NCBI RefSeq assembly: GCF_016744175.1
Contig: NZ_JADGEV010000010.1
Span: forward strand, 1-61,070
Source: Neptunomonas sp.
Lineage (GTDB): Bacteria; Pseudomonadota; Gammaproteobacteria; Pseudomonadales; Balneatricaceae
Direction: 5' to 3'
DNA: 61,070 bases
Of this stretch, positions 32,363 through 41,625 are shown in pieces; within the stretch, counting starts at the first letter, position 1, and each line of letters starts with the position of its first letter. Under the pieces are notes generated by a model, which saw only the letters and a list, made by a program, of their open reading frames with translations, was not told the origin of the DNA and searched no databases. The translations under genes and the position numbers were made by a program.

Positions 32363-33733
32363 TTAAATACCAAACTCCATATCAAATACATCACCCATCT
32401 CTTCACCGAGTGCAGATACATTTCTGGCCTCCCCAGCAACAAAGTTATCTAGATCTGTTTGTGCTATTAGCTCTAAGTGCTCCGCATTGTAATCCGCAGT
32501 GCGGACCATCGCCCAAGGGTGGTAAAAACCCAGTGTTAACATGGTGAGTAGGCTGTTAATACATATCAGTTTAAAATAGGAACCATCTGTCCAGGAGCTG
32601 CTAAAGTAGAAATCACCATTGCGCAGAGTTCCGTTATCAAAAATTAGGTTAGTAGAACGTACAGAGATAAATACAAATAAGTATAGGTAGGAAACAAGCC
32701 AGATTACCCCAGCAACAGCGGGCATTCTTAGGCTAAGTAGCCAGCCGATGACACCTGCAAGTATTATCATGCCAGCTGCGCGAACAAAGATCATATAGAA
32801 CTCTTTTGTACAGGGGTTTAGCTTGAACCGTGCAGTACCATAGCAACTATTATTAATGATATATTCGCTTTGCTTATAGATAGCCAGAGGCATCAATAAG
32901 CCAACAGTTAAGATGCCAGCGATTGGCCATAGAATAAAGACTTGTACTGCGGGCCACGCTTTACCGTCGAAATCAAAGCGGATATTACGCCATGCTGTCA
33001 TTCGTCTACTAAATCGTAACGATCGGATAGCAATCCATGGAAGACAGATTAATAGCAGTAATGACATTGCTAGCCCTGCAGCAGGATATAGATTTGTTAC
33101 AAGAGAATAGAGTACAAAGACTGCTACTGCGATGAGCCGCCCTTTTAAGATAGTCATCGGTTTAGCAAGATAAGCGAAGCGACTGTCGCCGATCTCTGTG
33201 TTGCCATAAAAGTATTGAGTGTTACGTACTTTTGCCCAAGCACTGTAAATACCCAGCGTCAAAATAGTCAGCAGTATATTTACTATCCAAATACGAAAGT
33301 ATTCTGAGCCATCACCGTGGAAAAAAAACTGCTCGGTGGAAGGTAATGATAACCTTCTGGGTTGAGTGTTATTTGTTGCTTTAAGACCACTTGACTCTTT
33401 GGAGGTCTCTTTTCTTAGATTAATAGGCGTCGGCGCAGCTGTGTCGGTTGCATCTGGCGAAGTTGGTTCTAGTTTGAGCGTAGTCACTTCTGATTCATTA
33501 TTTATAGGAATCAATTGTGTGGCCACACCTATACGCTCAAGAGCAGTCTTAAACTTGTGGGCAGAAGCTTGGGCAATATTTTTTTTAATCACAACATTGC
33601 CTTTGTTAAACATTTTCTGTGTTTTGACTTCTGATAGAGAAAATAATTTAGCAAATTCTTCTTTTACTTGGCTAGGTTCAAAACCTTCTAGTGCTGCTCC
33701 ACTGATAACAATGTTATAACGACTTTCCGACAT
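32363..33733 (-). CDS. DUF898 (YjgN-like) membrane protein with N-terminal cytoplasmic domain
   Basis: 456 residues. An N-terminal domain of about 80 residues (FEPSQVKEEFAKLFSLSEVKT ... GNVVIKKNIAQASAHKFKTAL) precedes a linker and then the YjgN core from about 130. Two DUF898 repeats are recognisable: RIWIVNILLTILTLGIYSAWAKVRNTQYFYGNT and, near 385, KLICINSLLTMLTLGFYHPWAMVRTADYNAEH. About ten membrane helices. Function unknown. Tight coupling to the M48 protease gene suggests a shared envelope task. Confidence 0.8.
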   Translation of the reverse strand: MSESRYNIVISGAALEGFEPSQVKEEFAKLFSLSEVKTQKMFNKGNVVIKKNIAQASAHKFKTALERIGVATQLIPINNESEVTTLKLEPTSPDATDTAAPTPINLRKETSKESSGLKATNNTQPRRLSLPSTEQFFFHGDGSEYFRIWIVNILLTILTLGIYSAWAKVRNTQYFYGNTEIGDSRFAYLAKPMTILKGRLIAVAVFVLYSLVTNLYPAAGLAMSLLLLICLPWIAIRSLRFSRRMTAWRNIRFDFDGKAWPAVQVFILWPIAGILTVGLLMPLAIYKQSEYIINNSCYGTARFKLNPCTKEFYMIFVRAAGMIILAGVIGWLLSLRMPAVAGVIWLVSYLYLFVFISVRSTNLIFDNGTLRNGDFYFSSSWTDGSYFKLICINSLLTMLTLGFYHPWAMVRTADYNAEHLELIAQTDLDNFVAGEARNVSALGEEMGDVFDMEFGI

Positions 33734-33982
33734 ACGAAATCTTCCCTGAATTTGGTTTTTCTAACACAGTAATTATTTCAAATGAGATTAGTATAAAAAC
33801 CTGTAAAAGCAACCCTTTAGGTTTAATGAGAATCAAGGTCTACACCGTTACTTGCTGATGTGTTTGAAAGAATAAATTAAGACATGTCAGAGGTTAAGGA
33901 TTGTGAATGGAAACCTATGTGAGTTACAGGTTAATATTCCCTTTTATATAGAGCAAAGTAATACATTAGGAAGCCGTCATTC

Positions 33983-34237
33983 ATGTCTAAAATTAAGTTC
34001 TCAAGTGAACAAAAAAATGTAATTGTTCAAAAGATACAGCATTATTTTCATGATGAGTTGGATCAGGAAATGGGTCAATTTGATGCCGAGTTTTTATTGG
34101 ATTTTTTTTCTAAAGAGGTGGGTGCGTATTATTACAATCAGGGCTTACACGATGCACAAGCAATGATTGAAAAACAGCTAGAGAGCATAACAGATGCTAT
34201 CTATGAGATTGAAAAACCTGTTGCTCATACTCGCTAA
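33983..34237 (+). CDS. DUF2164 family protein
   Basis: 84 residues. Conserved core QKIQHYFHDELDQEMGQFDAE then FLLDFFSKEVGAYYYNQGLHDAQ, diagnostic of DUF2164. Small helical cytoplasmic protein without known function. It lies upstream of the phosphatase-murB pair with about 90 bases between. Confidence 0.85.
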   Translation: MSKIKFSSEQKNVIVQKIQHYFHDELDQEMGQFDAEFLLDFFSKEVGAYYYNQGLHDAQAMIEKQLESITDAIYEIEKPVAHTR

Positions 34238-34324
34238 CGGGATTCGTTAAAGGTTTTCTGAGATAATGCTGAAAGCATATTGTTTCAAACCCAAGTACTA
34301 ACATGATGTTTCAGGTGCAAATAT

Positions 34325-34810
34325 TTGAAAAACAACAGTAAATCACGAGTTCTTTTTGTTTGTCTAGGCAATATTTGTCGTTCTCCAACAGCCCACGGTG
34401 TATTCGAAACATTAGTTGCTCAGCACGGCTTGGTTGGTTTGATCGATGTGGATTCTGCGGGAACGGCAGCTTATCACGTAGGTAACCCGCCTGATTCAAG
34501 ATCTATCATTGCGGCAGCTGAGCGAGGTTATCAGCTAGACCATCTTCGAGCTCGTCAGGCTATAGCCCAAGATTTTAACGAGTTTACGCATATCCTTGCT
34601 ATGGATGAAGATAACCTGAGTAACCTTAAAGATATAGCGCCTGCGGATTACACCGGGCATTTGGGTTTGTTTCTAGATTTTGCACAGTGCGTTGAGCATG
34701 AAGTGCCTGACCCTTATTATGGTGGAGAAACAGGCTTCGATCATGTGTTGGATCTTGTTGAGAATGCCTCGATGGGGTTGTTGTTAAAGCTGCAGCTAGT
34801 AACGCCTTGA
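34325..34810 (+). CDS. low-molecular-weight protein-tyrosine phosphatase
   Basis: 161 residues. Phosphate loop C13-LGNIC-R19-S20 at the N terminus and the general-acid motif VPDPYYGG near 126-133 are both intact. TTG start at 34325 is supported by AGGTG 8 bases upstream and by the lack of any other start before the loop. Family members dephosphorylate tyrosine on proteins, often in exopolysaccharide control. The start of murB overlaps its stop by one base (TGATG), a linkage also seen in Pseudomonas. Confidence 0.88.
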   Translation: MKNNSKSRVLFVCLGNICRSPTAHGVFETLVAQHGLVGLIDVDSAGTAAYHVGNPPDSRSIIAAAERGYQLDHLRARQAIAQDFNEFTHILAMDEDNLSNLKDIAPADYTGHLGLFLDFAQCVEHEVPDPYYGGETGFDHVLDLVENASMGLLLKLQLVTP

Positions 34811-35865
34811 TGAATATTGAGAAAAAAATACTAAAAAATCACTCGCTGAAAACGAGCAATACGTTGGGCTTTCCTGCCAGTGCAGAATACTTCTTAGCAG
34901 TGAAGAGTGAAAGTGAGCTAGAAGCTGCCGTCGATTTCGCTAAACAAAATAAGTTGTCGGTTAGAGTTCTTGGCGGTGGAAGTAATGTATTAATGGCTCC
35001 ACAGGTTGATGGGCTTGTCATTCGTATTGATATTATGGGTAAGCGGATTATCCAAACAAATGCTGAGGCCGATATTCTATCAAAGGAGGCCGTAAGCATT
35101 GTTGTGGGTGGCGGTGAAAACTGGCATGCAACAGTTGAGTGGTGTGTCGCTCAGGGTTTGTCAGGAATGGAGTCGATGGCTCTTATTCCTGGCCGGATGG
35201 GTGCGGCACCTGTTCAGAATATCGGAGCCTACGGGCAGGAGATGAAAGATATTGTTGTAAAGGTGCGTGCATATCATTTAGAGACGTGTGCCTTTGTCGT
35301 ACTATCTAAGGGTGAATGTCGTTTTGCTTATCGTGACAGTACTTTTAAGCAAGCTCCAGGGCAGTACATTATTACTGAAGTTGAGCTAAGGCTTTCTCGC
35401 CATCAAGATGACAATGTTCGATATGCAGCGCTACAAAGCTACTTTGCACATAAGGGCATTAATCAACCAAATATTAAGCAAGTTTTTGATGCGGTTTGTG
35501 CTGTACGCCGTAGTAAGTTACCTGATCCAGAAGTTCTGGGTAATGCAGGCAGCTTTTTTAAGAACCCTGTAGTAACACTGGCACAATTCCAAAAACTGAA
35601 ACAACAATGGCCTGATCTTATTGCTTATTCTGAAAGCGAAGGCTATATGAAGTTGGCAGCAGGTTGGTTGATTGATCAATGTGACTGGAAAGGAAAGCGT
35701 GCTGGGTGCGTTGGCGTATATGAAAAGCAAGCGCTTGTATTGGTTCATTTTGGTGGAGGGCAGCGAGAAGATTTATTACAACTCGCTAAAGATATCCAAG
35801 ACTCCATATTTACCACTTTTAGAGTGCAGTTAGAAATGGAGCCACAACTTTTTCCTACCGCTTAG
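34810..35865 (+). CDS. murB: UDP-N-acetylenolpyruvoylglucosamine reductase
   Basis: 351 residues from ATG 34810, type I MurB of the E. coli class. FAD-binding motifs RVLGGGSNVLMAP near 50 and GLSGMESMALIPGRMGAAPVQNIGAYGQE near 118-146; catalytic serine region GNAGSFFKNPVV; the C-terminal AGWLIDQCDWKGKRAG loop. It reduces enolpyruvyl-UDP-GlcNAc to UDP-MurNAc with NADPH in cell-wall precursor synthesis. Coupled to the phosphatase gene by a one-base overlap. Confidence 0.95.
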   Translation: MNIEKKILKNHSLKTSNTLGFPASAEYFLAVKSESELEAAVDFAKQNKLSVRVLGGGSNVLMAPQVDGLVIRIDIMGKRIIQTNAEADILSKEAVSIVVGGGENWHATVEWCVAQGLSGMESMALIPGRMGAAPVQNIGAYGQEMKDIVVKVRAYHLETCAFVVLSKGECRFAYRDSTFKQAPGQYIITEVELRLSRHQDDNVRYAALQSYFAHKGINQPNIKQVFDAVCAVRRSKLPDPEVLGNAGSFFKNPVVTLAQFQKLKQQWPDLIAYSESEGYMKLAAGWLIDQCDWKGKRAGCVGVYEKQALVLVHFGGGQREDLLQLAKDIQDSIFTTFRVQLEMEPQLFPTA

Positions 35866-35871
35866 CTTGTC

Positions 35872-35914
35872 AATTCAATGAGTTATCTACTATAGTTTTG
35901 CTGCTTTATCAGAA
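35872..35914 (+). promoter_or_regulatory. upstream block of sensor gene 1, duplicated before sensor gene 2
   Basis: AATTCA ... AGTT-TCTACTATAGTT (12-base core 35886-35897) recurs at 37134-37178 at nearly the same distance from the next gene (80 and 82 bases). TATAGT could be a -10 element. Conservation suggests a shared promoter copied with the gene. Confidence 0.5.
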
Positions 35915-35977
35915 AACAGTATTGATGAAAAGCATGACGAATGTGGTTATGTGTAACCACATATTCTGGAGTTATAA

Positions 35978-36850
35978 GTGAAAAATCTTAAAATTAAACA
36001 TAAAACGTTATTATTAACATCTATACCGTTAATCCTGACTGTTGTCGCTCTTATGATGGTATCAACATTTCAAATGCGTACATTGGCTATGCAAGAAGTT
36101 GAGCAAATTCGTAATACGATGGTGGCTTCTAAGCAAGAATCGCTTAAGAATTATATGGAAGTGACTCAGACGGTTATTAATCCCATCCTTAAAGTAGAAA
36201 AAAATATTGATGTAGCTAAGGAGAAGGTGAAAAGAGTTTTGCGTGCGATATCTTATGGCCGCGGTGATGGTTATATTTTTGCTTACGATTACAGCGGTGT
36301 GAATATTGTACTTCCTCCCAAGCCTGAGCTGGAGGGGAAAAATCTTATTAATTTAGCTGATATCAATGGTGTTCGTTTAATTGAAGATTTGATTACTGCA
36401 GCAAGAAATGGCGGTGGTTATGTCAGTTATTTATGGGATAAACCTTCAAAAAGGCGAGAAGTACCTAAGTTGAGCTATGCTATTGATCTTAAAGAGTTTG
36501 GTTGGATGATAGGGACCGGTTTTTATATTGATGATATAGATGACGTAATTCTTAAGAAACAACAAGAAGTTGATGAAAAAATACGAGCTACCATGGTTCT
36601 TTCCCTTTCAGTGGGTGCTGTTTTATTAGTACTCGTGATTATTATTAACATATGGTTTTCAAATCGAGCTTTAGTTAAACCTATTAGAGAGCTGGCCGAG
36701 AGTGCGCGTCAAATGAGCTTGGGTAAGATGGATACCGTTATTACTGTTAATTCTAAAGATGAGATAGGGGAGCTTGCTGATGCTATTGGGCGGATGCAAA
36801 AAAGTTTGAAAGTTATTTTCAAAAAGCTGAAAAACACGCCTCGTGATTAG
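35978..36850 (+). CDS. Cache-HAMP membrane sensor protein lacking an output domain (copy 1)
   Basis: 290 residues: membrane helix 1 (about 10-30), periplasmic single Cache domain (sCache_2-like, about 35-200; DGYIFAYDYSGVNIV, GGGYVSYLWDKPS, GWMIGTGFYIDDID), helix 2 (about 205-228), HAMP (about 229-282; VKPIRELAESARQMSLGKMD, DEIGELADAIGRMQKSL), then only about 8 residues. Methyl-accepting, kinase or cyclase domains are absent. GTG start with GGAG 8 bases upstream. It may signal through a partner, or be a shortened chemoreceptor. A close paralog follows. Confidence 0.85.
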   Translation: MKNLKIKHKTLLLTSIPLILTVVALMMVSTFQMRTLAMQEVEQIRNTMVASKQESLKNYMEVTQTVINPILKVEKNIDVAKEKVKRVLRAISYGRGDGYIFAYDYSGVNIVLPPKPELEGKNLINLADINGVRLIEDLITAARNGGGYVSYLWDKPSKRREVPKLSYAIDLKEFGWMIGTGFYIDDIDDVILKKQQEVDEKIRATMVLSLSVGAVLLVLVIIINIWFSNRALVKPIRELAESARQMSLGKMDTVITVNSKDEIGELADAIGRMQKSLKVIFKKLKNTPRD

Positions 36851-37241
36851 TGTTTCTTTGACTGGTTAATTAGTACTGAAAAGTTAGTCTGAATATTCTA
36901 CTTTTGGTTAATGTGGGGTTCATTTAAAACCATGATTTTGCGGTAACCAGTTAGATCATTAACAATGAACTTCCTACTGATATTTTTGGCTTACGTTAAA
37001 CAATAGCTACTAGACAAGGGGTGTCTGGTAGTTATTGAACGGCTAGTAAGTAAGAAAATAGAGTCGGATTCTAGGTTTTTTTATTAATTTTATTTTTAAA
37101 GGCTTTAAAGATGAGAGCTGAGCTTAACCTTTTAATTCAGCAAGTTGTCTACTATAGTTCCGAAGCTGTTATCTGAAAGCCGTAATGCCTAAAATAATAA
37201 AAGTGTGGTGTGTGTGCAGCCGCCGGCCATGGAGTAGCTAA
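36851..37241. other. 391-base region between the two Cache-HAMP genes
   Basis: No gene. It holds a copy of the promoter-like block (37134-37178) seen before the first sensor gene. A weak hairpin with a T tract near 37060-37085 could end the first transcript. Both genes thus seem to have their own promoter. Confidence 0.45.
37134..37178 (+). promoter_or_regulatory. upstream block of sensor gene 2, duplicate of 35872-35914
   Basis: Core TCTACTATAGTT at 37148-37159 is identical to that at 35886-35897, with AATTCA, AGTT, GCT, TATC/TTATC and GAAA matches around it. Confidence 0.5.
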
Positions 37242-38114
37242 GTGAAAAACCTGAAAATAAAACAAAAGATACTGATGTTGACGGCAATACCGTTAATTTT
37301 GACGGTTGTCGCTATTATGGCGGTTTCTACTTATCAAATGCGTGCGCTCGGCACCCAGGAAATTGAACAAATTCGTAATACTATGATGGCTTCTAAGCAA
37401 GAGTCATTGCGTAATTATATGGAAATCACAGCCTCTGCTATTCGGCCTATTCTAGAAACGGAAACTGATGCTTATCAAGCCACTGAAAGAGTAAAAACGG
37501 CGCTGCGTTCTATCTCGTACGGTGATGCAGATGGTTATGTTTTTGCTTTTGATTACGATGGGTTGACTCAAGTGCATTCAGCAAAGCCTGAGTTAGAGGG
37601 TAAAAACCTCATTAACTTAGTGGACGTAAATGGTATTCGAATCATTGAAGACTTGATCAAGGCGGCGAGAAACGGTGGCGGTTATGTTAGCTATTTGTGG
37701 GATAAGCCATCAAAAGGCCGTGAAGTTCCTAAGCTTAGCTATGCCGTTGATCTCAAAGAATTCAATTGGATGTTGGGTACGGGTTTTTATATCGATGATA
37801 TTGACGATGCGATCGCCCTTAAGCAGAAAGAAGTCGATGAGAAAATTCAAACAACAATGGTTCTGTCGTTATCAGTGGGTGTTGTTCTCTTAGTGCTTGT
37901 GATCATTATTAACTTATGGTTTTCAAATCGTGCTTTAGTGCAGCCTATCAGAGAACTATCAGAGAACGCTCGTCAGATGAGCTTAGGTAAGCTGGATATG
38001 GATATCACCGTTAATTCTAAGGATGAAATAGGAGAGCTTGCTGACGCGATTGGTCGTATGCAGAAAAGCTTGAAAGTTATCTTCAAGAAACTCAAGCAAG
38101 CCCCTCGTAATTAA
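37242..38114 (+). CDS. Cache-HAMP membrane sensor protein lacking an output domain (copy 2)
   Basis: 290 residues, same length and architecture as the previous gene and clearly paralogous throughout. The HAMP and the GKNLINL, GGGYVSYLWDKPS and GTGFYIDDIDD segments are nearly identical. The putative ligand-facing parts differ (DYDGLTQVHSAKP here, DYSGVNIVLPPKP in copy 1), as does the first long helix (ITASAIRPILETETDAYQ against VTQTVINPILKVEKNID). The copies probably sense different ligands with the same mechanics. GTG start with GGAG 8 bases upstream; a strong terminator follows. Confidence 0.85.
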   Translation: MKNLKIKQKILMLTAIPLILTVVAIMAVSTYQMRALGTQEIEQIRNTMMASKQESLRNYMEITASAIRPILETETDAYQATERVKTALRSISYGDADGYVFAFDYDGLTQVHSAKPELEGKNLINLVDVNGIRIIEDLIKAARNGGGYVSYLWDKPSKGREVPKLSYAVDLKEFNWMLGTGFYIDDIDDAIALKQKEVDEKIQTTMVLSLSVGVVLLVLVIIINLWFSNRALVQPIRELSENARQMSLGKLDMDITVNSKDEIGELADAIGRMQKSLKVIFKKLKQAPRN

Positions 38115-38140
38115 AAATTCAAAGAAGTTGTTTGTTCAAT

Positions 38141-38168
38141 AAAAAAGGCAGGGTCACCTGCCTTTTTT
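38141..38168. terminator. rho-independent terminator after sensor gene 2
   Basis: AAAAAAGGCAGG (38141-38152), loop GTCA, CCTGCCTTTTTT (38157-38168): a 12-bp stem with a U tract. Confidence 0.9.
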
Positions 38169-38283
38169 GCATGTAAAATATCTGAAAATTCATGAAATGT
38201 ATCAGTTATGATCTATGCTGAAGTCATTGTTTTGGCTTTCTGTTTGTTATTGATACGATTGCTCGGCTCTTTTGGATAAATAC

Positions 38284-39675
38284 ATGAAAAGAAGTGTTTC
38301 TGATTCCCTTATTGTCTTTATTGTCTTTATTGTCTTCTATTTTTTTGCTGCTTTGTCAGGATTAAATGAGCATTGGGTTTCATGGGCTTCAACTTATTCG
38401 TCAATCGGTTTAGATGAGCTACCTGTCGCTTTAGCGATCCTTTGTTTGGCTCTCGCTTGGTACGCATGGAGACGATTGAGAGATGCTAACGCCAGTCACC
38501 AGCAGCTTTCTGAGACGGTTGAGCAACTAAGGCTAGAAGCAGAAGAAAGAAAGCTTGCGGTTGAGCAGGCTCAAATACTTTCCGATACAAAACATGAAAT
38601 GTTGGAGTACGAGTATCTTCGGAGTAAAAAATTACAACACGTTCGTTTAATGAGTGATGCACTCGCGGCTGCTACGTCACTAGATGATCTGCAGGCCATC
38701 TCTGTTAAATACTTAAAAAACTTAATGCCTGATCATACTGTTGCCGTGCTGTTTGCCAATAAAACTTTTGAAAACTGGGCGTTAGCGGGTGCATGGGGTG
38801 AACATAAAGATAAAGTATACCCTAATGTTACGTTAGAGCAGTGCCAAGTATTACAGCAAGGTAAGGCTTATATTGACTCGTCAAACACGCAGCAGATGCT
38901 ATGTGGTAATGCTAATTTAACAACGATAAAAAGTGTGGCTTGCTATCCCATTGCATGCCAAGCGCAATACTTTGGTGTAGTACATATACGATCAGAAAGA
39001 TTGACTGGCTCATTGTTGTCTAAAGAAGACGAGCAGAGAATAATCGCGGTTTGCAACACGATTGGTTTGCATTTTAATAACCTACAGTTGCGGACAGAAT
39101 TAAGTATGGCCTCGAATCGTGATGAGCTAACGGGTTTGCTCAACCGAAGAGGTTTAGGTAATACTTTGAAGCGAGAAATTACAACTTCCGAGCAGCAGGG
39201 CTATGAAGTGACTGTGGCTATGATCGATATTGATCATTTTAAAAATTATAATGACTCATTTGGGCATCAAGAAGGCGATAAAGCACTGAAGTTTGTAGCA
39301 GAAACGCTTGCTAAAAACATGAGAGCCCGAGATGTTGTTGCCAGGTATGGTGGCGAAGAATTCATTTTGGTGCTGCCAAACACGAGTAAAATAATCGCTT
39401 ATAAAAAGCTTAAGATGTTGATTGCAACAGTGGCTAATGACTCAGAGCTCAGCCCTGATTGTAAGCGTGCAATTACCTTGTCTGCGGGGATAGCAACGTG
39501 TCCTCAGGATAAATCAAGTGAAGAAGCTTTGATCAAGTCTGCAGATTTGGCATTATATGCGGCTAAAAAGCGTGGCCGAAACTGCGTTATGGCGTATAAA
39601 GTTGCTAGCTCTAAAGTGTCGGCTACTAAGCCGTCTGCAGCGGCTAATATTATTCCTACCAAGCAGGTTAAATAA
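38284..39675 (+). CDS. membrane diguanylate cyclase, GAF-GGDEF
   Basis: 463 residues from ATG 38284 (GGA 7 bases upstream; a TTG at 38272 is possible). Two membrane helices (about 8-30 and 45-65), a coiled coil (about 75-115), a GAF-like domain (about 125-265), then GGDEF (about 280-440). The active site reads GGEEF, with an allosteric I-site RARD exactly five residues before it, so it is predicted active and product-inhibited. It makes cyclic di-GMP from GTP. The Cache-HAMP genes upstream are separated by a terminator but could feed into it; that is inference. Confidence 0.92.
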   Translation: MKRSVSDSLIVFIVFIVFYFFAALSGLNEHWVSWASTYSSIGLDELPVALAILCLALAWYAWRRLRDANASHQQLSETVEQLRLEAEERKLAVEQAQILSDTKHEMLEYEYLRSKKLQHVRLMSDALAAATSLDDLQAISVKYLKNLMPDHTVAVLFANKTFENWALAGAWGEHKDKVYPNVTLEQCQVLQQGKAYIDSSNTQQMLCGNANLTTIKSVACYPIACQAQYFGVVHIRSERLTGSLLSKEDEQRIIAVCNTIGLHFNNLQLRTELSMASNRDELTGLLNRRGLGNTLKREITTSEQQGYEVTVAMIDIDHFKNYNDSFGHQEGDKALKFVAETLAKNMRARDVVARYGGEEFILVLPNTSKIIAYKKLKMLIATVANDSELSPDCKRAITLSAGIATCPQDKSSEEALIKSADLALYAAKKRGRNCVMAYKVASSKVSATKPSAAANIIPTKQVK

Positions 39676-39693
39676 CCTAGAGTAAGCCCTTCC

Positions 39694-41625
39694 ATGATTT
39701 TATACATAGCTGAAAAGCCTAGTCTTGGGCGTGCTATTGCTGATGCGTTGCCAAAGCCACATAAGAAAGCTGATGGTTGTATCTATGTTGGCAATGGCGA
39801 TGTGGTGAGCTGGTGTATTGGCCATTTATTAGAACAAGCTCAGCCAGAAGCTTATGACCCAATATATAAAAAATGGGCAGTGGAGCATCTTCCAATTGTG
39901 CCCAGTGAATGGAAATTAGAAGTTAAATCGAAAACACGCAAGCAATTTTCGATACTAAAAAAGCTTATCAAGCAGGCTGACCTGCTTGTTAATGCAGGAG
40001 ACCCTGATCGTGAAGGGCAGATTTTAGTTGATGAAGTCATTAGTTTTAGCGGTGTTTCTAAAATAAAACGAGATTCAGTGAAGCGCTGCCTTATCAGTGA
40101 TTTAAATATAAATTCGGTTAAAAAATCGCTAAATAATTTGCGAAGTAACGCTGAGTTTGTTCCTTTGGCCACGTCTGCATTAGCAAGAGCGCGTGCTGAC
40201 TGGCTTTATGGCATCAATATGACACGCTTATGTACTCTGCGAGGCCAGAAATCCGGTTTTAACGGTGTGCTGTCTATAGGGCGTGTACAAACCCCCTTGC
40301 TTGGGTTGGTTGTACACAGAGACTTGGAGGTTAAGGATTTTGTATCTAAACCATTCTATGAAGTGTTCGTTACTTTAAAAACGACTAAAGATGAATTTTA
40401 TAAAGCTAAATGGAAACCTAGTGAAGCGTGTGAACCCTATATGGATGAGGAGGGCCGCGTACTCTCTAGAAAATTAGCAGAAAACGTCGTTACTCGAGTA
40501 TCTGGCAACAGTGGTGTTGTTATAAAAGTACAGCAGAACAAAAAAAAACAGGCTGCGCCACTGCCATATAATTTATCCTCTTTGCAAATTGATGCGGCCA
40601 AACGATATGGGTTGAGTGCTAAGCAAGTACTCGATATATGTCAGCAGCTGTATGAAAAACATAAACTGATCACTTATCCTAGATCTGATTGTCGTTACCT
40701 ACCTTTAGAGCATTTTACTGATTCTGGATATGTTACTAGTGCTATAGCAGAAACATGTCCAAGCTTAGAAAAAGCAGTGACTAGCGCTGATCTGAAGTTA
40801 AAAAGTAAAGCGTGGAATGACGCCAAAATTAGCGCCCATCATGCAATTATTCCAACGGGAAAAGGCATGGAAGCGAATCGGTTAACCTCTGGAGAGGCTA
40901 ATGTTTATCAGTTGATTGCTAGGCAATACTTAATTCAGTTTTATCCACCTTTTGAGTATTTAGACAAGCAGATTGATACCGAAGTGGCGGGAGGAATGTT
41001 TATTGCGAAGCAAAAAGATGTATTGGTACAAGGCTGGAAATTACTATTTTCTAACGCGAAGCAAGCGAATACGTTGGCTGCTGAAACTAAATTAGGGGAT
41101 GGCTTTTCAAGTGTCAATCTTCCCAACGTACACCAAGGGGATGTAGTTTTGTGCTTTGAGGCATGTTTTGCTGAAAAGCAAACCAGTCCTCCTAAGTACT
41201 TTACAGATGCGACTTTATTATCTGCGATGACAGGAATAGCGCGCTATGTACAAGATTCTGCAATTAAAAAAGTGTTAAGAGAAACGGATGGTTTAGGGAC
41301 GGAAGCAACCCGGGCAGGGATTATTGAATTATTATTTACACGGCATTTTTTAACACGCATAGGGAAAGATATTCGCGCAACGGAAGTGGGGATTCAACTG
41401 ATCACTAACTTACCTGAGAACATGGCTCATCCCGATATGACTGCTCATTGGGAATCCCAGCTGGAGGCAATTAGTCAGCGTGAAATGAAATACGAAAATT
41501 TTATGGCACCGATGACGGAGAGTTTGCACCGGTTAATTGAGGACGTTAGCCACGTTCAATTTCAAGGGCTTAAAGGGCAGGGAAAAGCACCCATCAAAAA
41601 ACGTAGGAGAAAAAAAGTGTCATGA
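39694..41625 (+). CDS. topB: DNA topoisomerase III
   Basis: 643 residues, type IA topoisomerase. Toprim domain with DPDREGQ at 103-109, active-site Tyr328 in LITYPRSD, and TLLSAMTGIARYVQD plus GLGTEATRAGIIELL in the lid domains. It relaxes and decatenates DNA by single-strand passage. The C-terminal tail is short and basic, without zinc fingers. It ends in ATGA with the next gene, so translation is coupled. Confidence 0.93.
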   Translation: MILYIAEKPSLGRAIADALPKPHKKADGCIYVGNGDVVSWCIGHLLEQAQPEAYDPIYKKWAVEHLPIVPSEWKLEVKSKTRKQFSILKKLIKQADLLVNAGDPDREGQILVDEVISFSGVSKIKRDSVKRCLISDLNINSVKKSLNNLRSNAEFVPLATSALARARADWLYGINMTRLCTLRGQKSGFNGVLSIGRVQTPLLGLVVHRDLEVKDFVSKPFYEVFVTLKTTKDEFYKAKWKPSEACEPYMDEEGRVLSRKLAENVVTRVSGNSGVVIKVQQNKKKQAAPLPYNLSSLQIDAAKRYGLSAKQVLDICQQLYEKHKLITYPRSDCRYLPLEHFTDSGYVTSAIAETCPSLEKAVTSADLKLKSKAWNDAKISAHHAIIPTGKGMEANRLTSGEANVYQLIARQYLIQFYPPFEYLDKQIDTEVAGGMFIAKQKDVLVQGWKLLFSNAKQANTLAAETKLGDGFSSVNLPNVHQGDVVLCFEACFAEKQTSPPKYFTDATLLSAMTGIARYVQDSAIKKVLRETDGLGTEATRAGIIELLFTRHFLTRIGKDIRATEVGIQLITNLPENMAHPDMTAHWESQLEAISQREMKYENFMAPMTESLHRLIEDVSHVQFQGLKGQGKAPIKKRRRKKVS

